Positions 1-10,487 of a stretch of DNA of 64,000 bases are shown here, piece by piece. Under the pieces are notes generated by a model. That model was given only the letters and a program-made list of their open reading frames with translations. It was not told the origin of the DNA and did not search any database. Source of the stretch: CAZVJA01 sp964626885. GTDB taxonomy: Bacteria; Planctomycetota; Planctomycetia; Planctomycetales; Planctomycetaceae. The position numbers and the translations under genes were made by a program. Location of the stretch: NCBI GenBank assembly GCA_964626885.1, contig CAZVJA010000001.1, positions 1 to 64,000 on the forward strand. The letters are read 5' to 3'. How positions within the stretch are numbered: position 1 is the stretch's first letter; the number at the start of each line of letters is the position of its first letter.

Positions 1-933
1 CCGACCGTCGGGATATTCGTAGGTGACGTTCATGTTATCGGGATATTCGCTGGCGTGGTCCGCGAGCATCATCCGCCCGCCGCGAGCAGTGATCTGCTTC
101 GGCAGCGTCTCGACACCGAGTCCCCAGGTGGCCATGTCGAGATCGTGGATGCCGTCGTCGCCGATCTCGCCGTTGCCGTAGTCGCGGAACATCCGCCAGG
201 TAACGTGGAACCGATGCGGATTGAAGGGACGTTTCGGCGCCGGGCCGAGCCAGCGGTCGTAGTCGACTCCCTCCGGTGGTTCGCCATCCGGAAGAGGTTT
301 GACCTCGTTGCGAGTTTCCGCAGTCCAGGCCCGCGCGACCTTCACCTCGCCAATGACTCCTTCTTTGAGCAGTTGAGCGGCCTTCGCGGTCACCGGACTG
401 CTGCGCATCTGGCTTCCCTGCTGCACCACGCGGCCGTACTTCTTGGCGGCGGCGATGATCAGCGGCCCTTCGCTGAAGACGTGCGAGATCGGCTTTTCGA
501 TGTAGACATCTTTCCCCGCCTGCATCGCCCGCAGCGCGATAGGAGCATGCCAGTGATGCGGCGTGGCGATGATGCAGGCGTCGACGTCCTTATCGTCGAT
601 GACATCCTCATAACGCGCGGTCCGTTTCGGCGGGGCGGATTGAAAGTCGCCGAGGAACCCCGCCATGCGGTCGATCTGCCGCGGGTCGACGTCGCAGAGC
701 CAGGCGATGGAGACCGCCTCGCGCCGCCCGACGAGCCCTTTGACGTGGGTCGTCATGATTCCGCCGCAGCCGATGATTCCTAGACGGATCTTCTCCGGTT
801 TCTCGGCGCCAAACAGATGGACGCCGCCGAGTGTCGCTGCCGCTGCGAATGTGGCGGCACCGGCCGATTGCTGCAGGAATTCGCGCCGTGTAGCGGTGAG
901 GAAGGGCTGCGTGCTCGGATGGTCCGGTGTCAT
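1..933 (-). CDS. Gfo/Idh/MocA family oxidoreductase, Tat-exported (3' end cut by window edge)
   Basis: NAD(P)-dependent sugar or polyol dehydrogenase-like protein of the Gfo/Idh/MocA family; 311 codons are present and the C-terminus lies outside the window. The N-terminus has a twin-arginine signal (TRREFLQQSAG, about residues 14-24) and a hydrophobic segment. A Rossmann motif (GIIGCGGI) follows, and the family signature EKP is in DVYIEKPISH. The ATG at 933 is preceded by AAGGAAAGGA. Planctomycetes carry many such secreted oxidoreductases with unknown substrates, and nothing here identifies one. The family call is sure; the substrate is unknown. Confidence 0.9.
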   Translation of the reverse strand, partial: MTPDHPSTQPFLTATRREFLQQSAGAATFAAAATLGGVHLFGAEKPEKIRLGIIGCGGIMTTHVKGLVGRREAVSIAWLCDVDPRQIDRMAGFLGDFQSAPPKRTARYEDVIDDKDVDACIIATPHHWHAPIALRAMQAGKDVYIEKPISHVFSEGPLIIAAAKKYGRVVQQGSQMRSSPVTAKAAQLLKEGVIGEVKVARAWTAETRNEVKPLPDGEPPEGVDYDRWLGPAPKRPFNPHRFHVTWRMFRDYGNGEIGDDGIHDLDMATWGLGVETLPKQITARGGRMMLADHASEYPDNMNVTYEYPDGR

Positions 934-998
934 GCTTTCTGTCCTTTCCTTGTTCGATTTCGTCAGCAGAGTGTTTGCAAACCGGACGTAAAGTCTCC

Positions 999-1682
999 TC
1001 ACTTCCCTCGCACTTTGAATTCCGCCCGTTCATCGAGTTCTTCCAGAATGTCGTGCAACCGCTGGGTCCACTGGGGTAGATCATCCGGAATCAGGTTGGG
1101 AGGAACGTGGATCGGCTCTCCCACCACCAGGGAGACACGGGTAAACATTCCGGGAATTTCCAGTTGATCCCAGCGGTGCGACAGCACGAACTTCCGCCGG
1201 GTGGCGACCGAAACCGGAACGACCACATAGCCGAGATGCGAGGCAAGCTGAATCGCCCCTCTCTTGACTACGTGGTAGGGACCATGCGGGCCATCGACGG
1301 CAATGCTGCCGCTGCTCGCCTGGGCGAAGGCCTCTTGCATCAATTGCAGGGAGTGATCGCAGCCGTGATCCGGAATCTGGATTTTGTCGTAGCCGAATCG
1401 GTCGCACATCGCGGCGATGACATCTCCCGGCGGCGAATCCGCGGTCACGACGCAACCTTTTCGCCCACGCAACAGCGGGAACAAGGTGATGAATTTGCGA
1501 TGCCAGAAGGTCACGATGTGTGGCTGGTTTTCCGCCATCAGTTCATCCAGCAGGTCGAGACCTTCGTGCTGCTTGCTCCAGGTGGCGGACAGGGTTCGCA
1601 GCACCTGTGCCCAAAACCAGCCCCAGACTTTTGCCCGACGCGGCTTGCGCGGAGCAAGCATGACTTCGGTCGGCTGACTCAT
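999..1682 (-). CDS. DUF374 / lysophospholipid-acyltransferase-like protein
   Basis: A 227-aa protein of the DUF374 family, distantly related to PlsC-type acyltransferases and thought to act on membrane lipids or lipid A precursors. Visible family motifs are the WHRKF block (about residues 61-65) and VDGPHGPYHVVKRGA, equivalent to the acyl-acceptor loop DGPRGP. There is no signal peptide, so it is probably a peripheral cytoplasmic membrane protein. It lies 65 bp downstream of the oxidoreductase start on the same strand. The ATG at 1682 has a purine-rich GGAGG somewhat upstream. The family is recognised from motifs; the substrate is not known. Confidence 0.8.
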   Translation of the reverse strand: MSQPTEVMLAPRKPRRAKVWGWFWAQVLRTLSATWSKQHEGLDLLDELMAENQPHIVTFWHRKFITLFPLLRGRKGCVVTADSPPGDVIAAMCDRFGYDKIQIPDHGCDHSLQLMQEAFAQASSGSIAVDGPHGPYHVVKRGAIQLASHLGYVVVPVSVATRRKFVLSHRWDQLEIPGMFTRVSLVVGEPIHVPPNLIPDDLPQWTQRLHDILEELDERAEFKVRGK

Positions 1683-1884
1683 GTCCCACTGCCTCCACGC
1701 ATGGCGATTCGGGCAAAGTCCGACGGAATCATTGCAGCGCGATATCCCTTTCGTCGGCGAACCGCTCTACCCTACAGCCTACCACACGGCGGCGCGGATC
1801 GCACGGAATCGCTGTTTCAGATGTCCCGCTTCAGACGCTCTCGTAGTTGTTTCGCCGGCCCAGATAGCGTGTTGGAAACGTGGA

Positions 1885-3378
1885 CTACTTGCCGACGACG
1901 GCGGCGCGATTGGCGGTTGCCCCGCCGCGCAGCAGCCGCAGCGCCGTTTCCACCAGCATTTCTCCCGATCCTGCTTCAATTGTCGAGTTGTTCACTTCAT
2001 AGCTGCCGCCGGCGAATGCGGCACGTGTCGGGATGTAATTCGTTTCGACGGCGTTCGACAGTTCGATCACCAACGTCGTTCGAAACGGGGAGCCCTGTTT
2101 GATCGCCAGCCCCAAATCGACAAAGACCTCCCCTGGCAAGCAGACGACCGCGACTTCGTCCCCCAGGCAAATCGCGTGCACATCGACCGGCAAAGACTCG
2201 CCAATGCCTGCCAGCGAGTGCGACAAGCCGGACCGGATCAACTTCGAGGCGTCAGCCACCGGCGTTTTGTTGCGGTACAGGTCGAGCATCACGTGTTTGT
2301 AGGCGATGACATGCTGATCAAAATCGATGCTCTTTCCGGATAACGCTTCTTTCAATAATCCTTCCGCGTGCTTCACGTCGGCAGGCGAGACTTCACGCAT
2401 CGGAAGAAGAACCGTCGCGGAGCGGACGCTCAATACCGGATGCTCGACAACCTTCAACGAGGGGAGCGCGGAGCAGATCGTCTCGCCGAGTGAGCCGCCG
2501 ATCACGTCGGTCTTATTCCGCTCCCGACGTGTCGGGTCGGAATGGTTGATATCGCCGCAGCAACCTGTTCCGAACACCGAGATCACTTTTTCGCCGAGCA
2601 GGGCACGCAGTTTCTGCTCGACGAAGTAAGGGTAGTCGGCGCTCCACTTCTCGCCGCCGACCGTATCGAGATGCAGCGCGAAGTTGCTCAACACACCCAG
2701 CGGCTCCTGCTTTTCTTTCGCGCGAAACAGCAGCAGCCCGACGTCCGGATCGATCGGCCCAGCCGCCTTCACCACGTCCTTGTTCTCCAGCGACATCCAG
2801 GTCCGGACGCTGCCGTCCTTCATCACAAAGCGGCGGTTGAACGAGATCGGTGCGATCTGCTGCGCGGTGCCCGCGGTGATTTCGACTGGAACGGCTGCCG
2901 CGTGGGCGTTCTCGATCGCTTCGACAGCGCCGGCAATGAGCTTCGCGGAATACCGTTCCGTGCCGCTGCCATTGTTCTCCGCAAGATGCTCGTAGAGATC
3001 GCGGCCGTAATCAGGGGAAGTGTGCGAATGCGTGGCGGAGACGACGATATTCGCGGCGGGGATCCCGGTTTTCTCCGAAGCACGGCGGCGAACCTCCCGC
3101 GCGAGATCGGTAGCGACCCCCGTGAGGTCGCAGACGACGATCGCCGCCCGTTCCTTTTCCCCCAGGAAAACGATCGCCTTGGCTTTCAAGGGGTCGATTA
3201 TCCCCTTGGCCAGGCGCTCGTGGTAATAGCCCGCGACGGGAAATCCGAGCGGCGGGGTCGTATCGACCTCCGCGACGCCGACACGGATTGCGTCATCGGC
3301 GAATGAAACTTCGGAAGCGCAGCAAAAAACGAATGCGATTGCGATGAGGGAAATCATCAGCCAACGCGGGCATCTCAT
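1885..3378 (-). CDS. Neutral/alkaline non-lysosomal ceramidase-like secreted protein
   Basis: A 497-aa exported protein with a signal peptide (residues 1-27, ending SFA). The body matches the N-terminal domain of neutral ceramidases: VGVAEVDTTPPLGFPVAGY near the start, the metal-ligand region SATHSHTSPD (about residue 113 on) and a serine-rich central part. In planctomycetes these proteins are numerous and the true substrate (ceramide or another amide) is unproven. It lacks the long C-terminal domain of classical ceramidases. The ATG at 3378 is preceded by GAGGAG at good spacing. It reads as a single gene, not clearly in an operon. Confidence 0.85.
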   Translation of the reverse strand: MRCPRWLMISLIAIAFVFCCASEVSFADDAIRVGVAEVDTTPPLGFPVAGYYHERLAKGIIDPLKAKAIVFLGEKERAAIVVCDLTGVATDLAREVRRRASEKTGIPAANIVVSATHSHTSPDYGRDLYEHLAENNGSGTERYSAKLIAGAVEAIENAHAAAVPVEITAGTAQQIAPISFNRRFVMKDGSVRTWMSLENKDVVKAAGPIDPDVGLLLFRAKEKQEPLGVLSNFALHLDTVGGEKWSADYPYFVEQKLRALLGEKVISVFGTGCCGDINHSDPTRRERNKTDVIGGSLGETICSALPSLKVVEHPVLSVRSATVLLPMREVSPADVKHAEGLLKEALSGKSIDFDQHVIAYKHVMLDLYRNKTPVADASKLIRSGLSHSLAGIGESLPVDVHAICLGDEVAVVCLPGEVFVDLGLAIKQGSPFRTTLVIELSNAVETNYIPTRAAFAGGSYEVNNSTIEAGSGEMLVETALRLLRGGATANRAAVVGK

Positions 3379-3491
3379 CGGAATTCTCCTCAGAAGTTCA
3401 GCAAAACGTGTTGTCGATCACGCGAGGTCTCGGCAATGGTGCGAGAACCCTTACGAGAGAGCCTGTCAGGCGCAAAATATCGCACGCATCC

Positions 3492-4511
3492 TCAATTACC
3501 GGCTGCCGCCGCCGGGGCAGTTTTTGTTGGTATGGAAGGCGGGTTATCCGACCCCGGCACAACACGCGTCAGATCCTCACCGAGAATCGATGGGCACCAG
3601 TGCCTTTCGATATGCTCGATGACCAGTTCGGTGCCACGCGTGTGGCTGACGTGCGGCGGTTGGCGAGGATCGTACATTGCGTCGGTGAGATCCCGCGCGA
3701 GCGCCACGTTGAAGCCGAGGTATTTCAACTGACGGATGCCGAACGGCCGGCCGAGGACGCACATGTTGGTATGCACTCCCATCAGCACGACGTTGGTGAT
3801 GTTTTCCTGGCGGAGAAAGTTGTAAATCTCCTCGCCGCTGTCGCTGACGCCGTCATAGCCGATCATCTTGATCCCCGCGTGCTGGCGGTCGAAAACCTTC
3901 ACCGCTGGGCCGACCACCGGATCGTCGCACGGTTCTTTGGAGACATCGACGGGGATCTCCGGCTCTTTTTTCGGGTCGAGATGGCACCACGGTTTGAGGG
4001 GAGCCGGCGGATCGAAATGCTTCGCCTGCTGCATCCGCCGGCGGTAAGGCGTGTCGGCGTATTGGTCCATCGTGCCGCTGGGGGCGTGAATGATCATCAC
4101 ACCATGGTTGCGGGCGGCGGTAATCACCTCGTTCATCCGCGGAGCCATCATATCGACCCGCTGGGCCGCCGACTGGCAGTAATGGTTATTCCACATGTCG
4201 CAGATGATGATCGCGGTTTCGGAGGCCTTCCATTCGGTCACCTCCTCGACCGGTTTGAACTCGCCGCTCTTGGGGGCCGACTCTGCCCGGCTGCGCAGCC
4301 GAAGCCTCAACGTTCCCGGAACCTTTGGCCTGTTGGGAATCGGCACCAGTCCGGTTGTTCCGGTCGCGGGCGGAGGGGAAGTTTTCGCGGCCGATTTGTC
4401 GGCGGTTTTCTCATCGGCGAAAAGCGGTGAGACCGCGATGACGAATGAACATGCTGCGATCACACACCGGGTGATCCATTTGGAAGTGGAGGGAGTGAAG
4501 GCCGGTCTCAT
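3492..4511 (-). CDS. Isochorismatase-family cysteine hydrolase, exported
   Basis: A 339-aa protein with a signal peptide (about residues 1-31, ending PLFADE) and a Lys/Ala-rich linker before the hydrolase domain. The domain shows the catalytic Asp region (IIICDMWNNHYC) and the catalytic Cys loop (GVHTNMCVLGR), both typical of the isochorismatase/nicotinamidase superfamily. The catalytic Lys could not be placed with confidence. I chose the ATG at 4511, which starts directly before the signal peptide and has GGAG upstream; an in-frame ATG 72 bp further up adds residues that do not look like a signal. The substrate is unknown. Confidence 0.8.
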   Translation of the reverse strand: MRPAFTPSTSKWITRCVIAACSFVIAVSPLFADEKTADKSAAKTSPPPATGTTGLVPIPNRPKVPGTLRLRLRSRAESAPKSGEFKPVEEVTEWKASETAIIICDMWNNHYCQSAAQRVDMMAPRMNEVITAARNHGVMIIHAPSGTMDQYADTPYRRRMQQAKHFDPPAPLKPWCHLDPKKEPEIPVDVSKEPCDDPVVGPAVKVFDRQHAGIKMIGYDGVSDSGEEIYNFLRQENITNVVLMGVHTNMCVLGRPFGIRQLKYLGFNVALARDLTDAMYDPRQPPHVSHTRGTELVIEHIERHWCPSILGEDLTRVVPGSDNPPSIPTKTAPAAAAGN

Positions 4512-4631
4512 GGGGCAAATCTCCAATGGGGAAGGCGTCTCTTTGCGGAACTTCACGATACGCGAAAAGACCAGAGGACGCAAAGTGATTGTTCCGATAC
4601 CGCGGGAATCATCGCACAGACACTCGCATTA

Positions 4632-6419
4632 CTAATCCGCTGCCGTCATCTGCTTTACCCATTCGTCGAGGGATCGCGCTTCACTGACGTTCGAGATCCC
4701 GACCTGCCGCGCGATGCCCAGAAATTGATCGAGCATGCGGGTGCGGTCCGCACCGGTCACGCGATTTGTCGCGAGCTTCACGTACCAGACCGGCAGTCGT
4801 GCCGTGCGCACACGCAGTCGGATTTCGTCGTTGTCCGCGAGCCGCTCCGCTTCGTCGAGCAGTTTCCCCCCTTCCACCAGCAGTTCATCGGTCAGGTACT
4901 TGGCAGTCGGCCGATCGAAGATGTAGGCATGCACCCCTTCGGGCTGCACTTGCCGCTGCACGAGTGCCATATACTCGCGGATCGGTCCGGCCGCTTTCCC
5001 ATAATAGGCGGCGAGAAACTCGTTGGTGTGGAGCTCGACATCCGCTTCGGGATTCCACAACAGTTTGGCGAAGAGATACGCCCGCAGCGGTTCCATTTCG
5101 CCATGTCCGCCGCCGGAGTAGTTCCCCTGCTCGAACAACCCCTTCACCCCATGCGCCACGAAGAACCGCACGTTCGCTTGCAGCACGTTAAAATTCGGAA
5201 ACGGCTGCTGGTAGTGCCCGAAGTTCGTGGTGTAGTCCCACACGTAGAGGAGCGGAGCCACCGGCTGCCACGCCTGAATATCTTCCACGAAGCGGCGGTT
5301 CTTTTCGTTCGGACACTGATCGAACGGATGTGCAAAGCAGCATTCTATGGAGCAGAGCCGCACGATGACGTTCTTATGGGGACGGATGCTCCGTGGTGGT
5401 TTGCGGGTGTATTGATAAGCGAGCGTGTCGATGCGGATGTTGGGGTATTCTTTCTCGATTGCTGCGGCGATCGCGTTGACAAACTTGAGCAGCGACGCCG
5501 CCGGACTCCCCTCGGCATCATCGAGCGCTTTGCATTGCGGGCACTGGCAGTTGTTGAAGGTGTCGTTCTGCGAGACGCTGATGACCGTCGCTTCCGGATG
5601 TTCCTTGATCCACTGCCGCACGCGATCGGTGGCGATCCGCAGGACGTCGGGATTGGTGAGGCAGCGCTGCACGTAGCCGTTTTTCCGCTTTCCATCGATC
5701 AATGGAAAATATTCGGGATGAGTGTCGAACAACGCGGGGGGGATGAGCATGTCGAAGCTATGCACAAAGGGGAAATACGACACGATCTTCCCGCCGTGCT
5801 TTTCCGTGAGCGGGTAGCTGTTGCCATTCATGCGATGCCGGGCGGCGAAGTCGGCATTGTGCATGAATTCCGACCAGAAGACCTCGCGGTATTCGAGCGG
5901 CGGGGTCTGCGATTCATCAAGATCGGGGAGCACGCCCCGCGCGGGACGGGGCACCGACTCAAAATCGGGAGTAAACCAGCGAACGCCGAGCTTTTCTTCG
6001 AGCAGCGCGTAGACGCCGTACAGGGTTCCTCTCGGACCTTGGCCGGCGATGATCAGCCGGTTGCCTGCCGTTTTCAGCGTGAAACCGTCGGCTCCCAGAC
6101 GATCCAAGGCGGCCGGCTTCTCGACGTTTTTCGGCAAGGCGTTTGCTCCGAGCACAATCTCATGCTCGGTCCGCTCGCCGTCGCTCGTCACAATCGGCAG
6201 CCGCGCGCCGCTCATTCGTTCCAGGTAGCGCTGTAACTCTTCAGCGGCGTAGCGTTCGGAAGGAATGGCATTCGCGGCAACGACGATTTTGTACGGACTC
6301 TGGCCGTTCTCAAACAGCGTGATCTCCGCGCGGAGCGTGGACGATCGCGCGGCGAGCAGCCAGGCAAAGACGAACAGCACCAGACGGAGTCTCAACATCG
6401 AAAAGCGGATGGCACACAT
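4632..6419 (-). CDS. DUF4838 domain protein (glucuronidase/GH20-like fold), exported
   Basis: A 595-aa exported protein with a hydrophobic signal (LVLFVFAWLLAA) near the N-terminus. The next roughly 110 residues resemble the alpha-glucuronidase/hexosaminidase N-terminal domain (YAAEELQRYLERMSGARLP). A DUF4838 barrel follows, with VISVSQNDTFNNCQCPQC as its signature. DUF4838 proteins sit in polysaccharide-degradation gene sets, but no activity is established. The ATG at 6419 is preceded by GGAAAGAA; an ATG at 6500 would overlap the upstream gene. A GH-like role in the periplasm is inference. Confidence 0.85.
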   Translation of the reverse strand: MCAIRFSMLRLRLVLFVFAWLLAARSSTLRAEITLFENGQSPYKIVVAANAIPSERYAAEELQRYLERMSGARLPIVTSDGERTEHEIVLGANALPKNVEKPAALDRLGADGFTLKTAGNRLIIAGQGPRGTLYGVYALLEEKLGVRWFTPDFESVPRPARGVLPDLDESQTPPLEYREVFWSEFMHNADFAARHRMNGNSYPLTEKHGGKIVSYFPFVHSFDMLIPPALFDTHPEYFPLIDGKRKNGYVQRCLTNPDVLRIATDRVRQWIKEHPEATVISVSQNDTFNNCQCPQCKALDDAEGSPAASLLKFVNAIAAAIEKEYPNIRIDTLAYQYTRKPPRSIRPHKNVIVRLCSIECCFAHPFDQCPNEKNRRFVEDIQAWQPVAPLLYVWDYTTNFGHYQQPFPNFNVLQANVRFFVAHGVKGLFEQGNYSGGGHGEMEPLRAYLFAKLLWNPEADVELHTNEFLAAYYGKAAGPIREYMALVQRQVQPEGVHAYIFDRPTAKYLTDELLVEGGKLLDEAERLADNDEIRLRVRTARLPVWYVKLATNRVTGADRTRMLDQFLGIARQVGISNVSEARSLDEWVKQMTAAD

Positions 6420-6474
6420 GGTATGTTCTTTCCGCGGGGATGTTTGCCAGAAAAGTATCCGGTCGAGACATCGT

Positions 6475-7458
6475 TCAAACAACCGGACCATAAACCTCAC
6501 CCCAATGGGCAGCCAATTCCTTTCCCCGGGCGAGCAACGACTTCGACTCGGCCTCGGCGAGCGGCGCGTAGGTTCGCGCCCACTCGATGGTCTGCTTCAG
6601 CTCGCTGTCGTCGTGCAGGCCGAGCACGACCGTCGATACGCCGGGAAGCCCTTGGGCATAACGAAACGCATTGTGCAAATCTTCCCGCGGGATGCGGGCT
6701 CCTTTGGGCTCTTGTTGCCCTCCGATGATTCCGCCGTAGACCTTCATGGCGGCTAGCGCCATGCCACGTTTTTGTCCTTCGGGCCAGACGGTGGTTTCAA
6801 AATCGTAGATGTGCCGAGCGACAAAGCTGACTGCGTTCATCATTACCTGAATCTCAAACTCGCGGAGCACCTGCAGAAACCGCGCTGGCCGATTGTGGCC
6901 GCTGACGCCGATAAACCGGACCAAGCCGTCGCGCTGTGCTTTGGCCAGGGCGGGCAAGATCCCCTTTGGTCCCAAGATCGCCTTCGGGGTCATATTGTCA
7001 GCCCCGAGGGAGTGGGCATAGACGACGTCCACCCGGTCGGTCTGCAACTCCTGCAGATTCTTCTTGAGCAGCGCCAGCGCTTTTTCGCCATCGGGTTCCC
7101 AGCACTTCGTCACCACGAAGGCTTCGGCCCGCCTGGTCTTCAAGACGTCTCCCAGGGCCACCTGTGCTTTTCCGTAGCCGGCGAACTCCGGCGCGGTATC
7201 GAAATAGGTCAGTCCCCGATCGAGACATTCGCCGTAGAACTTTGCCGCCTCGCGCCGTCCGCGGAATCCGGCTGGTGCCGTTCCCACGCCGACGATCGGC
7301 ACTTTCACACCGGTCTTGCCGAAATCGCGCTGCGGGATCGATTGCCGCTGTTCGGACTCTTCTCCCCAAACGGGGACAACCCCCGCGAGTGCCGTTCCCG
7401 CGCCGGCCGACACCAGAAACTGGCGTCGCGTCACCATAGAAGCATGCTGCGTGTTCAT
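6475..7458 (-). CDS. Aldo/keto reductase with Tat signal
   Basis: A 327-aa protein with a twin-arginine signal (VTRRQFLVSAGAG) followed by an aldo/keto reductase barrel. The catalytic tetrad is visible: Asp in YFDTAPEF, Tyr a few residues on in AGYGK, Lys in VVTKCW and His in VVYAHSLG. It should act on a carbonyl substrate outside the cytoplasm, with cofactor loaded before export. The ATG at 7458 has GAGGAG at ideal spacing. It sits 55 bp upstream of the DUF4838 gene on the same strand, so co-transcription is likely. Confidence 0.9.
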   Translation of the reverse strand: MNTQHASMVTRRQFLVSAGAGTALAGVVPVWGEESEQRQSIPQRDFGKTGVKVPIVGVGTAPAGFRGRREAAKFYGECLDRGLTYFDTAPEFAGYGKAQVALGDVLKTRRAEAFVVTKCWEPDGEKALALLKKNLQELQTDRVDVVYAHSLGADNMTPKAILGPKGILPALAKAQRDGLVRFIGVSGHNRPARFLQVLREFEIQVMMNAVSFVARHIYDFETTVWPEGQKRGMALAAMKVYGGIIGGQQEPKGARIPREDLHNAFRYAQGLPGVSTVVLGLHDDSELKQTIEWARTYAPLAEAESKSLLARGKELAAHWGEVYGPVV

Positions 7459-7523
7459 GGTTTGCTCCTCATAGAGAATGAGACGCTCCCCACGAATGAT
7501 TCTACCAGATCCCGGTGTCGGGA

Positions 7524-10163
7524 TCACTCCGGCGTGCGGAGTTCTTCGCGGAGGCGGTGCAGTTTTTCGAGCGCCGCCAGCGGGGTCATCTGATCCAGAT
7601 CAAGCCGGCGGATTTCTTCCAGCAGCGGATGCGGCGGGGGCTCGAACAATGTTAACTGCTGCCGTCGACCGCTTTGCGTACGGCGCTCAGGAACCTTCGG
7701 CTTGCCCGATTCGTCGAGATGTTCCGCTTCGAGCGAATCGAGAATCACCCCCGCGCGGTCGACCACTTCGCGCGGCACTCCCGCCAGCCGCGCGACGTGA
7801 ATGCCGTAACTTTTGTCGGCCGCCCCTTCCACAATTTTGTGCAGAAAGATGACTTCGCCTGCCGTTTCACGAACGGCGACGTTCCAGTTGGCGGCGTGCG
7901 ACAGGGTCTGCGTCAGTTCGGTCAGCTCGTGGTAGTGCGTCGCAAACAGAGTGCGGCAGCCGACCACGTCGTGCAGATATTCCGTCACCGCCCAGGCCAG
8001 CGAGATGCCGTCATAGGTGCTCGTGCCGCGGCCGATCTCATCGAGAATAACGACGCTCCGCGCGGTGGCGGCGTTCAAAATCCGCGCGGTCTCGGTCATT
8101 TCGACCATGAACGTGCTCTGCCCCTTCCCCAGCTCGTCGCTCGCCCCGACCCGCGCGAAGATTCGGTCGGCAATGCCGATCCGCGCTTCGCTCGCCGGCA
8201 CGAAGGAGCCGATCTGCGCCATCAGCGTGAGGAGCGCCGCCTGCCGGATGTAGGTACTTTTTCCCGCCATGTTCGGACCGGTGATGATCTGCACGCGGCC
8301 ATGCCCCGCCTCGCCGTCGGCACCAATGCCAAGCCGCACGTCGTTCGGCACGAATTCGCCAGAGGGCTTCAAGCGGTCGAGCACCGGATGCCGCCCTTCA
8401 CGAATGTCGAGCAGCGGCTCACCGGTCAACTCGGGACGGCAATAGCGCTGCCGTGCCGCAAGCACCGCGAGCGCCGTCAATACATCGACTTCCGAAAGGA
8501 CGCCGGCCGTCGTCTGTAACCGGCGCGATTCGCGCGCGACGCGCTCCCGCAGTGCGTTGAAGAGTTCTTGTTCCAGCGAGATCGCCCGTTCTTCCGCGCG
8601 GAGCACTTTCTCCTCGTGCTCCTTCAATGGCGGCGTGATGTACCGTTCCTGGTTCTTGAGGGTCTGCTTGCGAATGTAGTCGGCGGGGACTTTGTCGGCT
8701 TGTGCGGCGGTGACTTCGAGGTAATAGCCGAAGACCCGGTTGAAGCCGACCTTGAGGTTCCCAATGCCGGTCCGCTCGATTTCCTCCGCCTGATAGCGCG
8801 CGATCCACTCTTTGCCGCCGCGCGAAAGGGAACGCTGCTCGTCGAGTTCGGCGTGATAGCCGTCGCGCAGAATGCCGCCGTCGGTCACAACGAGCGGCGG
8901 CTCGTCAACAAGCGCCTGCTCGATTTCGGCGCGCACTTCGGGGCAGAGATCGAGATTCGCTTCGAGTTGCGACAGCAGCGCCGATTTTCTCCCCGCAAGC
9001 TTGGCCTTGAGTTTCGGCAACAGCGCCAGCGTGCGGGCGAGAAATCCGAGATCGCGCGGACTCGCCCGACCGGTGGCGATGCGGGCCGTCAGCCGCTGCA
9101 TGTCGTACGTTTCTTCCAACTGCTCGCGGATCTCGCGGCAGAGAACCTGATCGGCGGTCAGTTCTTCAACCGCATCAAGCCGCGCGTTGATCGCCACGAC
9201 GTCGGTGAGCGGGTTCGAGAGCCACTCGGCCAAGAGGCGTGCTCCCATCGGCGTCACCGTTTCATCGATGATGCCGAGCAGGCTCCCCGCGCGGCTGCCG
9301 TCGCGGAGGGTTTGCGTCAGTTCGAGACTGCGGCGGGCCGCCTCGTCAATGATGAGGGTCGTGCCGCGGCGATACGGTTCCAGCCGCACGATGTGACCGA
9401 CCGCGCTCTTCTGTGTTTCGCAGACGTATTCCAGCAGCGCCCCAGCGGCCGTCACTCCGGGAGAGTCGGCATCGAGGTCGAACCCTTCGAGTGTGTTGGT
9501 GCCGAAATGATCCAGCAGCCGCCTTCGGCATTCGTCGCGGGAAAAGCACCACGCGGGACGTTCCGTGAGCACCAGATTGTCGCGCAGTAAGTGTCGCCCC
9601 GCGACAGGATCGGTCGCAGCCCCCTCGGAGATGACACATTCGGAAGGCTGAATGCGGCCCAGTTCGTCAGCGAGGAACTGCGGCTCGACGTCGGAGGTCA
9701 GAAACCGTCCGGTCGAGAGTTCCAGCCACGCCAGCCCGATGCGCCCCTTGACGACCACGACCGCCGCCAGAAAGTTGCTCGCGCGCGGGTCGAGGAGTGC
9801 GTCGTCGGTGAGGGTGCCGGGAGTGACGATTCGCGTCACTTCGCGCTTGACCATCCCTTTCGCGAGCTTCGGATCTTCCACCTGCTCGCAGACCGCGACG
9901 CGGCAGCCGGCCTGTATCAGCTTCTGCAAATAGTTGTTGAGCGCGTGATACGGGAAACCCGCCATCGGCACCGGGTTGGCGGAACCCTTATCGCGGCTGG
10001 TGAGGGTCAGGTTCAACAGCTTCGCCGCGGTGCGGGCGTCTTCATAGAACAGCTCGTAGAAATCTCCCATGCGGAAGAAGAGAATCGCGCCGGGATTCTG
10101 GCGCTTCACTTCCAGATACCGCTCCATCATCGGAGTGAGCTTCGTTCCGTCGGCGGGCATCAT
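7524..10163 (-). CDS. mutS: DNA mismatch repair protein MutS
   Basis: An 879-aa full-length MutS. It recognises base mismatches and starts methyl-independent repair with MutL. The mismatch-reading Phe-x-Glu is in GDFYELF (about residues 32-38). Walker [10 protein letters not shown] spans residues 629-637, followed by Walker [17 protein letters not shown] and the FATHYHEL signature. Length and domain order fit the bacterial MutS1 family. Two adjacent ATGs (10163 and 10160) are possible starts; neither has a close ribosome-binding site. The 5' flank is occupied by a palindromic repeat element, so its promoter must lie in or beside that repeat. Confidence 0.98.
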   Translation of the reverse strand: MMPADGTKLTPMMERYLEVKRQNPGAILFFRMGDFYELFYEDARTAAKLLNLTLTSRDKGSANPVPMAGFPYHALNNYLQKLIQAGCRVAVCEQVEDPKLAKGMVKREVTRIVTPGTLTDDALLDPRASNFLAAVVVVKGRIGLAWLELSTGRFLTSDVEPQFLADELGRIQPSECVISEGAATDPVAGRHLLRDNLVLTERPAWCFSRDECRRRLLDHFGTNTLEGFDLDADSPGVTAAGALLEYVCETQKSAVGHIVRLEPYRRGTTLIIDEAARRSLELTQTLRDGSRAGSLLGIIDETVTPMGARLLAEWLSNPLTDVVAINARLDAVEELTADQVLCREIREQLEETYDMQRLTARIATGRASPRDLGFLARTLALLPKLKAKLAGRKSALLSQLEANLDLCPEVRAEIEQALVDEPPLVVTDGGILRDGYHAELDEQRSLSRGGKEWIARYQAEEIERTGIGNLKVGFNRVFGYYLEVTAAQADKVPADYIRKQTLKNQERYITPPLKEHEEKVLRAEERAISLEQELFNALRERVARESRRLQTTAGVLSEVDVLTALAVLAARQRYCRPELTGEPLLDIREGRHPVLDRLKPSGEFVPNDVRLGIGADGEAGHGRVQIITGPNMAGKSTYIRQAALLTLMAQIGSFVPASEARIGIADRIFARVGASDELGKGQSTFMVEMTETARILNAATARSVVILDEIGRGTSTYDGISLAWAVTEYLHDVVGCRTLFATHYHELTELTQTLSHAANWNVAVRETAGEVIFLHKIVEGAADKSYGIHVARLAGVPREVVDRAGVILDSLEAEHLDESGKPKVPERRTQSGRRQQLTLFEPPPHPLLEEIRRLDLDQMTPLAALEKLHRLREELRTPE

Positions 10164-10200
10164 GCTTGTCGAGAATCGTCCTGGGGGGAATGGAAGGTTT

Positions 10201-10477
10201 CAACACGGAGACACTGAGGGCACGGAACAAACAAATACAAGCAGAATCTTTCAATAAGGAATACACGAAGGCAGGAAAAAGCGAGAAAAGTTGGAGATCA
10301 AGATTGGTGATCGTTTTTATTCCATCCATGCTGCGACGACGACCGCGAAACTCAACGATTCAACGCTATAGATGCTTGCTGTTTTTTCTTTCCCCTTTCC
10401 TGGCTTCCTGGTTTCCTTATTAGATCAGATTTCTCTTCCTGTCTTTCTATCTCCGCGAGCTCTGTGTCTCCGTGGTG
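10201..10477. repeat. Long imperfect inverted repeat (palindromic intergenic element)
   Basis: The two ends are inverted copies. Positions 10201-10218 (containing CACGGAGACACTGAG) match the complement of 10460-10477 with 2 mismatches in 18. Inside, AATAAGGAA (10253-10261) followed by GAAGGCAGGAAA (10267-10278) matches the complement of the GGCTTCCTGGTTTCCTTATT stretch (10402-10421). The arms are about 90 bp with small gaps, around a roughly 95-bp centre. It is AT-richer than the surroundings and has no reading frame. It resembles dispersed intergenic palindromes or MITE-like repeats that carry a 'cacggagacacagag' end; that comparison is from memory. Confidence 0.7.
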
Positions 10478-10487
10478 CTAATGATTT

